NCBI GenBank assembly: GCA_027922465.2
Contig: BQMF02000018.1
Span: 1,054,001 to 1,118,000, forward strand
Direction of reading: 5' to 3'
Source of the DNA: Turritopsis dohrnii
Taxonomy: Eukaryota > Cnidaria > Hydrozoa > Anthoathecata > Oceaniidae
DNA length: 64,000 nt
Position 1 is the stretch's first letter. Every line of letters starts with the position of its first letter. Below are positions 12,401 through 21,303 of the stretch, in pieces. The notes under the pieces were generated by a model. The model had not been told where the DNA came from and made no database searches. It saw only the letters and a list, made by a program, of their open reading frames with translations. Made by a program: the position numbers and the translations under genes.

Positions 12401-15400
12401 AATAACTAAGAAGAAAAATTTACACAAAAGATAAAAAGTCACAAATAAAATCATAAATTCAAAGTTATATACCTAGGCATAGTACGTAAACGATTACCAT
12501 AACACAAAATATGCATAAACGCGATAAAATATAAACTTAAGAAAAATACAGCCAACAACACTTATTTTTTGTAAGATAGTTTCATTGCACAGTCATTAAG
12601 TAAGTAAATCTTAAGTAACCCTCTCGACATCATAACCCATCATGTGCTTCATTTTTATTTTAACAGATCAAAACATTAAAAAAACATATACAAAAAACCT
12701 AATCATGCTATGACGAAATCTAAAGAAAAACAAAACAAAGTAAAAGAAACTTTGAAAATGTATTAACCTTAAAAATAATAATTAAAAACACAAACGTAAT
12801 GACAGAATTAGTATAGCTGAAAAATTTTTAACATAGAGTGCCTGCTCCCCTTACCGCTATGTGCCGCTTGCCGCTAACTTTGAGTTTGATGGTTTATTTC
12901 CTTCATTTAAAGACAACAAATCAAACCAAACTAATTATTATCTAAAAATAATATTCATTCAGCCATCGTTATGGAAAGTTTCAAAGTGAATTGCCAAATA
13001 CTTACTGATTAATAAAGTAAAATCTAATACCGGGTCGCGATCATTGTGAAAAAAATATTAAAAATGGCTTCCTCGAAAAATTAATGCTTCAAAATTCAGT
13101 GTCGTAAATAACGGAGCATATCGATTCCTTTTTATTCCTCTGCTGTCTTGAATGTTACCAACATCTGAGATTTTATCCACACAAACAGTTTTCTTGTATA
13201 TATCGTATACACGAGTAAATCATCTAAAGTTTACAGCAAGGTAATTCTGTAACCACGTGTCCTTTCTCCGCTATAGCAACAAAATTTGTTCTTGTTAGCA
13301 CTGATTTCAGCTTGATTACTCAAAAAGTTAAATTTTTTTTACAGACATTCAATTAGCGCGAAATCCCACGTTGATAATATCACCCATAGATTTATCGTTC
13401 AAGAAAACGTGAAACTTGTTTCGGAGACCTTTTCACCCAAAGGACCCGTTGTCATTAAAAACTTTTTATTGCGTTAACGCTTTTTATCAATTGCAATTTA
13501 AACCTTTTAGCAATTCCAACTTGAATTCTGTATGATCATTCTAGCGTGTATCTTCCGCATGTTGAAAACCTCCATCACAAGTATGAAACAATTGATTTCA
13601 TATGTTGCGAGTGTAAAAAGTAATTCAATACATGTTGATAATTACATTCGCGGTTCATGCTTTTAACAAATTAACGATGTCTGTGTGTTTATCGTATAAT
13701 TACTCTGCAAGCTCACAATAGGGCAATTCCCATCACGTGTCTAGATTTTTGCGATCAAAAGTTGACTTGTCGAGACGGCACTATTGTTTTCTAAAAAAAC
13801 TTCGCTCATAAAAATATGGCTGCCTTCGATTTGTAAACAGTAAAGGCATGCATTTTTATTAAGACTGTGGTTATCTTATTTCTGCAGAAGCAAAGGAGGA
13901 AAGCACTTAAATTGAGAGAAAAGGGATTAAACTGTTACTATGAACACTAAATTCCATAAAATTTTGTTATTTGCATCACTTTTGACGAACGTGAAATTAG
14001 TTAGCGGAAAGAGGAACAAGTTAGCGGAAAGAGGAACATCACCCCGATGATGTTTTCAATTACAGTATTTGCTATCAATCTTATTCTCCTTGTTTGTTCT
14101 TGTTGATTTAGTATCTAGAATGACCAATTGTGGTGCTAAATCCATTTAACTGTGTTTTTACGTTTGCATTGACGAATTTTGCAACATTATAATTAAAGTT
14201 AGCGGTAAGGGGAGCAGGCACTCTATGAAAACATTCGTGGAGCCATTTCTTATTTCCAGTTCAAAGCTCCTTTCTGCTGGAAAATTCAAAACACAACAGT
14301 AAACATCCCTCTTATCCTTTATGTATCCACTAATACTAACTGTGTTTAACTAAATAGATACTATTTTAACTTTACCTTTCAATACCAATTCACATCATCA
14401 TGATAGTAAACAATATTGATCATGTTCATCAAACACTTCTAAACTCTTTTACTTTCTGTATTTCATACCTGTAAACAAATTAATAACACTCGATTAACTT
14501 TCCAGCATACTTTCCTATTGTAAAGATACACTTTCTCTTTGCTTTCTACTGAAATTCCAATACCATTTTTATACAGTGAAAGTCATAAAAATGCTTTCTT
14601 CGTAACTTCGTAACTGTGGAGCCATTTTGAATTAAATAAAATAAGGAACAGCAACTTCGTTACCAAAACAAAAATCATTAATTGCTCGAGGGACATGCAT
14701 CTTATGATTTGATCGTTTTAACTCTGTTTTTACTCTCTTTTAACGCTGTATTTACTAAATCCGTTTGACTCATGTACTTACGTATATTACTTTATATCTT
14801 TTCCAAACAATTTCTCTCCGAAAAAAGAAGTAAAACCATTTTCTTCACCAATGTAAATAAACAGCATCCTTTCTGCAGCCATTTTTAAACAACTTCAACT
14901 TCATCTACACTACTCTACTGCTGCACTCCCATAACTATTTGATAACTATAAAAAGAAATACGTAAACAGCTCGTAAAATAAAAATAGACTTTCTTCATCT
15001 CGTTCTTCGTTTCGTTTTCCTCTGAAAAAACCTATATATAAAAAACAACATCTGTTTAAAAACTGGTTATACCTGTTCTTTTATTAATCTAAAATAAAAT
15101 CTAAAATACAATAACAATAAAAGTTTAACAATAAATTGATAACTAAAACGTAAACAAACATTTAAATACATTTAAATACTAACTTGTTCTTCTATTAATC
15201 AAAAATAACAGTTTTATAATAATACCTTTTGTTCGTTCGATCTTTCTGCAGCTAATTTTTAAAAACTTCACTGCACTTCTTCTGTATATCTAAATATGAT
15301 TTTTCATTGTATACAAACAACTAACCCGTGTTCTTTTATTAATAAGAGTAAAAGTTTAGCAATAAACACGATAATAAAACGTTTTATAATAATAACAATA

Positions 15401-18400
15401 CCTTCGTGCATACAAACCTGTGTTTCTTCGTCAGTTCTTTCGTCGATTTGCTGCCTAAAACAATCAAATTTAAATTAAAATATTCGTATACAAAAAGAAA
15501 CACGTCTTCTTCGCGAAGTTTCTTGCTCACGAAATGATCGTTGACAAATTTCGAACGATTAACATTGCATTGCTCGCACTCCTCCAAAGACGTTTTTCGG
15601 CTGATTTCCAGTGCGCAAACCAAAAATAACAAAACGGAGGAGCATATACTAATCGCGGAAAATCAAAAAAAGTGTTCTCGCCTCTACGTGGTTTTACGAC
15701 AAAAAGGGAAAAAATAAGAAGGATTTGACCGTGAAAAAAAAACAAATATGTCACTCTCTAAAATAAAAGTGGGATGCACAATTGCGAATTAGTATAATTC
15801 GCAATCATCCTTCGACCTCAACCAATCTCTAAATAAATCTCTAAAATAAAAGTGGTATGCACAATCGCGGATTATTATAATAAGATGAGTAACATTGAGG
15901 CTCCAGTCATAACACTTGTAACTTTTAAAGCATCGAAACAGGCATAAAGTAACCCCCTTCATTCAAGGGTTGACATGATGACATCAATTGAACTTCAGGA
16001 CAAACTCGATAATTGCGGTATTTCAAAACCACTTTTTGTTATCTCTTAGACCTAAATCACACTGATGTTAATATACCTTTTAAAAAGTGTAAATAAGGCT
16101 TAACGAGTAATATCAGAAAGTATTTGCTACAAACAAAAGAAATGTGTGAACTGAAACATGGATACGTATTTTATAATCAAAATAAGATTTGTTAAAGAAA
16201 TTATGTAAGAACCAAAAGAAGGAAAAAAAAACTTTTGCAAAAAAAAAAAAAAATTAAAGCGAAAAATCCATTAGAAATTTGCGTTTCAAACTTTAATTCA
16301 AAACAAAAAATAGCTAACGTTTACATAAAAAAACAAGAAAAAAAATATAAAAAAGGTTTTATTGATCATGATCACAGTAGTGGAGAACAGTTAAAGAAGA
16401 AAAACACGAAGAACAAAAATTTGTAATATGGCTTTCTTGCATACACAGAAATCCAATTAAAATGGCAAGATCCACCAGTGCATTGAATAAAATTTATTGA
16501 ATGAAAGATTTAGAGCTAAAACATATGCAAAAATAAAATGTATGGTTGGTAAAATTTCAGATTTCAAGCTGTGCTTCAAGATCCATGTTGTTCACTTCAC
16601 TACAAAAACGCAAAAGTAATTATAAAAAATGTTAAAGTAATTTTAGTATACGAACTTCCTGAATAACATAGTATAATATAATGATAAATTAGGAAAGAGA
16701 TACGAAAAACATTCTGTCTCCCATTTACCGTACCATGCTTTGAAACGGGAAAAAAGCAAAGTCAGCTAATAATTGTATACCACCGTGTAACGTCAACACG
16801 AAAGTTGGAAGATGATGAGGATGAAGAACAAAATCAGAAACTGACATTCGCATATCTCGTGAAACTACTATGCCTGCTCACTCGCTTACGCTCGCTGCGG
16901 GGGCAATTACTTAGGCTATTTCGAAGTGCGAGCAAGAGCTTTGCCAATTAAATAATTTTCTTTGCAACTGTATTCAGAAGTATCTTGAGGAAATTACTGT
17001 TTTGTTCAGAAAATGTTAGAATATATTTTCAGTAATGTTGTCTTAACAATTACGAAAGGTTTACTTCTAAATTTCGGTGTCATTCAACAGCTATTGGAAA
17101 ACGCGCCAAAATTTGATAATTCGATGAATGGAAATCAGAATGAACTCGGAAAAGAACATCAAAATTTCTTAGTTACTATCTCGAAAAAATGATGATATTC
17201 GGATGATATTCGGATGATATTCGGATGATATTCCCGAGTTATTGACGAAGTTTGTAACGATATATGTCGCAAGAGGTTTTATAAGTCGTTTTTGTAACAT
17301 GGAAATTCCAAACTTCGTCGAGTATGTTCTTTTTACTTTCTATGAACAACTGATATATCAAACAAATGAAAGAAACTTATTGAAATCTAACCGTAACATA
17401 TGTGTATATGAAACAATCAGCTCAATAGCTCTACAGACGATTGTTTCCTTGATTTCATGATGACTCATCACTTATTAAAATTCCATTGAGGTTAGAATTT
17501 CTGTCTGGGTCAAAAGACGAAAACTTTAAGAACTTTAAGAAACAGAACATAACATGGTTTTTGAATATGGCAAATGTCAGTGGTCAATTTCACTACAAAG
17601 GAATATTCTTAGCCTACGTAAAGGAAATTTTCTATTGGTTCATCAGCGCCATGTCTAGTTCATTAGATACATGTGCATAGTTCACTAGATACAAGTGTAT
17701 AGTTCACTAGATAATAGGTAAAACATGAGTTACGTCATCTATTGATCTTCTTTCGAATTGTACAAAAATCTTTATAATTTGACCTCCTTCAGTTTTCACC
17801 TTTTCCAAAACTATGACATCACGTAAACACTAGGATCTAAGTCGGCAAAAAGTGACTTAATTTACCGACCAAACTTTTTTGCCGACTTTTTATTTACCGA
17901 CTTAACTTTTTTGCCGACTTTTTTTTTGTTTTGTTTTGCCAAAAACTACTTGCCAAACTACTTTTTGCTGATTTTTCTTCTCTGTGTTGCCAATTCTTAT
18001 CAGGTGCTTTTTGCGGTAGTATGAAAATGTAATTGAAATCAAATTGTATGAAGAAGAATAAGTGCAGCCAGGACAAACACAAACTGGACAAGAACAAAAG
18101 AAGGGTCAACAAGAACAAAATAACGAAAATACACAAATGAAGAAAAAAACTGTTATTGAGATGGACTTATTAACCTAATTGACCTAACCTAAAAACTTTC
18201 AATTTATCCAAACTTTCTTTCCCCCTCCCCCTGGAAAATTGCCGTGCACGTTTGACGTGTTAATGTTTTTTATGACGTTCTGTTTCTTCAGGAGAAAATC
18301 CAGCTCGAACTACTACTCACCCGATCAGGTCTGAAACGGGGACCCGGAAAAAGCATTCGGAAAAAATCATCAGACGAGACAAATACCGGCGGAAATCACC

Positions 18401-18483
18401 GTATGGAAGATATCATTGATGATCAAGATAATCGGAGGCGAAATCGGAAAAAAATGAAAAATGAAATGAGTTTTGTGTCGTGA
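483..18483 (+). CDS. Anoctamin (TMEM16 family) Ca2+-activated channel/scramblase, 3' part of gene
   Basis: Exons read: 483-595, 672-751, 824-865, 974-1063, 1145-1331, 1412-1521, 1595-1743, 2095-2270, 2347-2369, 2456-2585, 9682-9947, 10055-10135, 18292-18483. All are flanked by AG/GT and kept in one frame. The 5' exons lie left of the window. Family signatures in order: an ELWKRKNSELAYKWD-type segment, NPITGEFEPHYPGW, a TM segment followed by LTNWENHQTKTKYEDA, FQFVNSYLSLFYIAFF, EYTEKVLQYGYLM, FPLAPLIAFLTNLIDMRVDA, GMWFTILQFLNYVGMLTNAF and LKFLLAYLIPDVPESV, then a Lys/Arg-rich tail ending at TGA 18481-18483. Anoctamins are ten-TM dimeric membrane proteins acting as Ca2+-gated anion channels or lipid scramblases. 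Acidic residues of the Ca2+ site are mostly kept, but the position equivalent to mouse TMEM16A N650 appears to be Lys. The last exon is assigned by phase, acceptor TTTCTTCAG and position after the LIPD motif, so it is the least certain part. Subfamily not resolved. Confidence 0.9.
2916..6661 (-). CDS. Cyclic-nucleotide-gated cation channel, CNGA-like, complete (989 aa)
   Basis: Nine exons: 6661-5397, 5266-5208, 5106-5045, 4951-4863, 4782-4680, 4566-4412, 4328-4242, 4145-3257, 3176-2916. Lengths sum to 990 codons including stop. Exon 1 carries a Ser/Asn-rich cytoplasmic N-terminus (about residues 1-200), S1-S5 (S4 near RLPRLIKFSKVFQAKK) and a pore ending TAIGESNTPAT, with Glu at the selectivity position as in CNGA subunits (CNGB1 has Gly). 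S6 reads ITGIFIFATIVG, followed by GNVIQNMNASRMEF and a C-linker. The cyclic-nucleotide-binding domain spans about residues 560-660, with GDFIVRKGEIAREMYVIS, HPGDFFGEIGLLSL and the NRRTADVRSCGYLELFVLSK strand. A long Ser-rich region and a C-terminal coiled coil (about 85 aa, like the trimerising zipper of CNGA subunits) follow. The gene lies wholly inside an anoctamin intron on the opposite strand. The start is the first Met of exon 1; a second Met lies three codons later. Confidence 0.93.
5242..5328 (-). repeat. 31-bp tandem array duplicating the 3' splice site of CNG exon 2
   Basis: Read on the minus strand, a 31-bp unit occurs nearly three times. It comprises the exon-2 start (ATGTATTTATATGATC..) plus a following acceptor-like CTTTTAG. 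The real acceptor lies just before 5266. One further CTTTTAG acceptor, with an identical exon-like start, lies 31 bp upstream. The copy nearest the S6 exon diverges at TACATCACAGGC, which encodes YITG. Splicing to the upstream acceptor reads TAC TTT TAG, an immediate in-frame stop. Confidence 0.9.
11240..11650 (+). pseudogene. Non-LTR retrotransposon RT fragment, decayed
   Basis: Reading the plus strand with frameshifts gives segments typical of the N-terminal side of LINE reverse transcriptases: NDYFGNLASQL, a GGFDNIPIRYIKP-like patch, and then a clean 70-codon stretch containing VFPQQWKTARVCPISK and SAKDYRPISAL (RT block 1-2). Stops and frameshifts interrupt it and no YxDD block follows, so this is a truncated, dead copy. 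The upstream ORF 10934-11149 may belong to the same insertion, but I see no match in it. Confidence 0.65.
12836..14223. mobile_element. 1.39 kb non-autonomous DNA transposon with ~26 bp TIRs, TA-flanked
   Basis: The left end GAGTGCCTGCTCCCCTTACC is matched as an exact reverse complement at 14204-14223, and the match continues through CGCTA and ACTTT after a 17-bp insertion in the left arm. TA dinucleotides flank both ends (12834-12835 and 14224-14225), compatible with a 2-bp TA target duplication. The interior has no ORF of note. A 20-bp direct repeat, GTTAGCGGAAAGAGGAACAA-like, lies near 14000-14039 and echoes the TIR sequence GTTAGCGG. Superfamily undetermined; TA flanks favour a Tc1/mariner- or pogo-type mobiliser. 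Confidence 0.75.
15727..15900. repeat. Duplicated ~35-bp segment with palindromic core
   Basis: CTCTAAAATAAAAGTGG followed by ATGCACAAT and a GCG..ATTA stretch occurs twice (near 15755 and 15838). The first copy contains the near-palindrome GCGAATTAGTATAATTCGC. The second is followed by AAGATGAGTAACATTGAG, which also occurs at about 11173, just upstream of the RT relic. This suggests fragments of one element family. Confidence 0.45.
16030..16160. repeat. Dispersed repeat, copy 1 (second copy at 54380-54500)
   Basis: Both copies share, in the same order, TTATCTCTTAG, AAAAAGTGTAAA, GGCTTAAC, CAGAAA and TACAAACAAAAGAAAT, with similar spacing. No TIRs or coding potential are visible. They are probably diverged members of a non-autonomous repeat family. 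Confidence 0.5.
17192..17233. repeat. 11-bp tandem repeat, about 4 copies
   Basis: The unit ATGATATTCGG is repeated three times perfectly, followed by a partial fourth copy (ATGATATTC). It lies in the last anoctamin intron. Confidence 0.9.
17656..17716. repeat. ~22-bp tandem repeat, about 3 copies
   Basis: The unit AGTTCACTAGATACAAGTGTAT occurs with small variations in three adjacent copies inside the last anoctamin intron. No other feature overlaps it. Confidence 0.8.
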
Positions 18484-18540
18484 CTATGAAGGTTGGTTAC
18501 CACACCTAACACACAGTTAATTTGAGAAGATGTAGTCTTA

Positions 18541-18791
18541 AGCTGGATTTCCAATAGAAAAAACTGATACGCGTATCGTATTAAAATCTGACATCTGATT
18601 GGCTAGATTATTTGATCTTACGGTACGACACGTGAAAAGTTAAAACAAGTTGAACTTTTTTATAAGATACGCGTATCAAAAATTATCTAAACAAAAGAAT
18701 AATTATAAATAATTATCTCAGCAACCAATCAACAAGCTCAATATGATACGTTACGATACGCGTATCATTTTTTTCTATTGGAAATCCAGCT
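18541..18791. mobile_element. 251-bp MITE, TTA target duplication (PIF/Harbinger-like)
   Basis: The ends are inverted repeats of about 38 bp: AGCTGGATTTCCAATAGAAA on the left and its reverse complement at 18772-18791, extending through the palindrome GATACGCGTATC. TTA flanks both sides (18538-18540 and 18792-18794), the 3-bp duplication typical of PIF/Harbinger elements. GATACGCGTATC occurs at both ends and again internally near 18666. No coding capacity. It lies just 3' of the anoctamin stop codon and may contribute to its 3' UTR. Confidence 0.85.
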
Positions 18792-19179
18792 TTAACCTTG
18801 TTGATCTTATTTAGGATAACCAACTTTTGTTTGTTTCCGTTTCAAACATGTGAGGTTCTTTAGAAGAACGTCGAATTAAAACACATATGCAATATCGTAC
18901 ATAAGAAGTGACATTGCCTTTAATGAAATTGTTTTATTCATGATCATAATATATAACAGTAACATGAAATGTAAATATATTTGATTCGAACGAATTTGTA
19001 AGATATGCAACTTTTTATCTGTAAATAAGCCTTTTTACACGAGAAAAAATTATATCAGTAGTTGAATATAAATGAGTTTGTATAAAGTTGTTGGCGATTA
19101 AAACTGAGATAAAAAATTCCATCCCTTCGATGTTTCCTTATTTTCATGAAATTGTTTTCACCATTGCTCATTCATTCAT
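18792..19179. other. Intergenic spacer between anoctamin and 7TM gene, nothing recognised
   Basis: AT-rich sequence between two convergent genes, presumably holding their 3' UTRs. I see no element or ORF of interest. Confidence 0.6.
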
Positions 19180-20133
19180 TCATTCATCCACCTCATCGTT
19201 CAGCAATCTGTTTTTCCCAATTTTTTTATTTCTCTTGAATAGCATTATAATGTTCTCTCGACTTTTTCCTAATGTCCAACGAGCATAAAATCCACTGTTG
19301 TCATTGATGGTCGATCGTAATCTCATTAAAATCCACATCGAGTGAAAAACAACACCAAGCAACAACCATAACGAGATTATTAAAGATGTGGATCGTGATA
19401 AAAGTTCTCCTTGTAAATTGTAGATGAGATTAGGTATAGATGCTGGCAAGCAGAACAACATGAATGAAAAAACGAGACCAGAGAACAGTGAAAATGTTTT
19501 CCGAGGATTCTGTACCACGTGAAGTTTGCCTTGCTGTTTCATTCTAACGGAAGTAGTAGGACTCGCTAGCCCAATATCTAATGCAGGAGACTTTTCTTTA
19601 AAAATCGATGTCTCGACTGTAATAACAAAGTTAACTATGGTTAACACTCCAGAAATAAACAAACCTATGTAAAATACAGAATACGTGTTTGGCTTTTGCG
19701 ATGAAGCACAAACGATTGTGATGATTATTGAACTCATCCATAACGTCATAATCAGCATACTGATGTTTATTTTCGAGCGAGTAAACTGAAGGAATGTATT
19801 CCCGTAACTAAAAGAAAACACACGTTGAAATGTTATCCCCATGATGTGCAGCAACGATGACGTCATGACCCAAATGCTGCCTATCTCCTTCAACGTGTCA
19901 ATCACTTGAATAGCCTTCCCTCCGCTTATCAACACAACCAAAGATGTGATGGCGAAAATGATTGCACCGATCCCACTTGCCGCAACAAAACTAACTAACG
20001 TCAGGGTTACGATCCCAAACCCATTCGCTCGGAAATATCGGCGAAACTTGAACACCAGTAAAACATCTACGATGATGGTAGCGAGGATGAGAATCCCGCT
20101 GAACCAGGAGAACAACGTTAAAGATTGATCCAT
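19180..20133 (-). CDS. Single-exon seven-transmembrane receptor-like protein (317 aa)
   Basis: One uninterrupted ORF, Met at 20133 to stop at 19180. Hydrophobic segments fit seven TMs: residues about 7-30, 38-70, 80-105, 122-145, 152-180, 215-245 and 250-275. There is a short extracellular N-terminus and a basic C-tail. TM3 ends in FQRVFSF, where class A GPCRs have DRY. TM6 contains SFMLFCLPASIPNLI, resembling the CWxP region. TM7 has no NPxxY but HSMWILMRL. The intronless structure is common for animal chemoreceptor-like class A receptors. I do not recognise an orthologue, so this is an orphan 7TM with class A flavour. It is surrounded by multi-exon genes. Confidence 0.7.
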   Translation of the reverse strand: MDQSLTLFSWFSGILILATIIVDVLLVFKFRRYFRANGFGIVTLTLVSFVAASGIGAIIFAITSLVVLISGGKAIQVIDTLKEIGSIWVMTSSLLHIMGITFQRVFSFSYGNTFLQFTRSKINISMLIMTLWMSSIIITIVCASSQKPNTYSVFYIGLFISGVLTIVNFVITVETSIFKEKSPALDIGLASPTTSVRMKQQGKLHVVQNPRKTFSLFSGLVFSFMLFCLPASIPNLIYNLQGELLSRSTSLIISLWLLLGVVFHSMWILMRLRSTINDNSGFYARWTLGKSRENIIMLFKRNKKIGKNRLLNDEVDE

Positions 20134-21303
20134 TGTACTGCTCAGCGAAGAAGTGACTTTACTTCATAAAATCAACATTATTTGATGAGATATAATTTGT
20201 GTTGTTGTGTTGTTTATTCAAATACTACCTTTGTTTATTGAATAACGTATGTAAACAACCACATCAATTAATATTTAAAAAAGAAAACATTCGAAAATAG
20301 ATGTACGTAAATATCCAATGCAAATGTTGGAGTCATCAACTTCAACATTTATATTGTAAATCAGTAAACTTCTATGTTCGTATTTAGCAGTCACTCGAGT
20401 TTCCTGTGATTGACAGCAGCTGTTATGAAATGACCTTTGACAAGAGTGTTATTAAATTCAAAATTTCATCCAAACTTTGAAAGTTGTAACCTCCTTACAA
20501 CAACTTTCTATCAACACTCACATTTCACAATAAAAACAAAACGATTCTATTTCTTTCCTTCATAAAAATTGATGGTTCTTCGAATTGAATTTATTCATAA
20601 CAACATCGAACACACGCAGACGCTTGTAAGAAACAACTGTATATAAATACAAAACAGCCTTTGTAATCGATCAGGGGGTTTGTTGACTCATTTTCGAATG
20701 TAAAAAAAAATATTTGATTGATGGCGATTTGCGGATTAAAGAATACAAAACAAAGTCAAAAATCGTGAGAAAGATTTTTTTTCCAACTCAAGCACTTCAT
20801 TAATATATATTACATGAAAACTATCTTCATTTAGGATTTATACAATTACGGAAAAGAGATTAGAGGTCAGTCATCCATAAAAAGTCCAAAATTGTTAGTA
20901 TCGTGAAATAGTCTCACGCTTCACAAATTAGACGTCCGAATAACAGAAGCGCTACATTTACATCGCAGTCCAATTAAAATTCTTTTAAAAATTTGTTAAT
21001 GTAAAAAGGACTTTAAACTTCAAAAATGAAAAGTTATCCAAACAAAAACAATAAAATAAGAAATAGTTTTGTTGTTAAGGAAAAAAATCTATTGAAAAGT
21101 TTTATAAGAAATAGCTTTTATGGGTTTAACTTATTAATCCGTAACAAATGCTACGTAACCCCCTGAAAAGTTGTCTATCTTAAAGTTCAAAGCAGATGTT
21201 TTTCATATGTTTGGCTTTAATTCACGATTCTTCACAGCCTAACTCTACGAGAAGCTTTTCCAACGAAATACTTCACTGCATGCCTGGTTAGTTTCATGGG
21301 AAA
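20134..21303. other. Intergenic region between 7TM gene and EOGT 3' end, nothing recognised
   Basis: AT-rich spacer with only short, unsupported ORFs. It should contain the promoter of the minus-strand 7TM gene (just above 20133) and the 3' UTR of EOGT. No repeat or element stands out. Confidence 0.6.

Larger units (their letters stand above)
10136..18291 (+). other. 8.2 kb last intron of the anoctamin gene, transposon debris
   Basis: The intron begins GTATGATC at 10136 and ends TTTCTTCAG at 18291. It is very AT-rich. Recognised content: a non-LTR RT relic (11240-11650), a 1.39 kb TIR element (12836-14223), a dispersed repeat (16030-16160), and short tandem arrays (17192-17233 and 17656-17716). 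The stretches 10136-11239, 14224-15720 and 16161-17190 hold no gene or element I can recognise. Confidence 0.7.

Noticed and set aside
10920..16920. Large element bounded by GCCCCCGC-containing ends (10937 and 16897)
   Set aside because: Only a short inverted match (CCCCCGC with nearby similarity) and no target duplication or coding content; could be chance.
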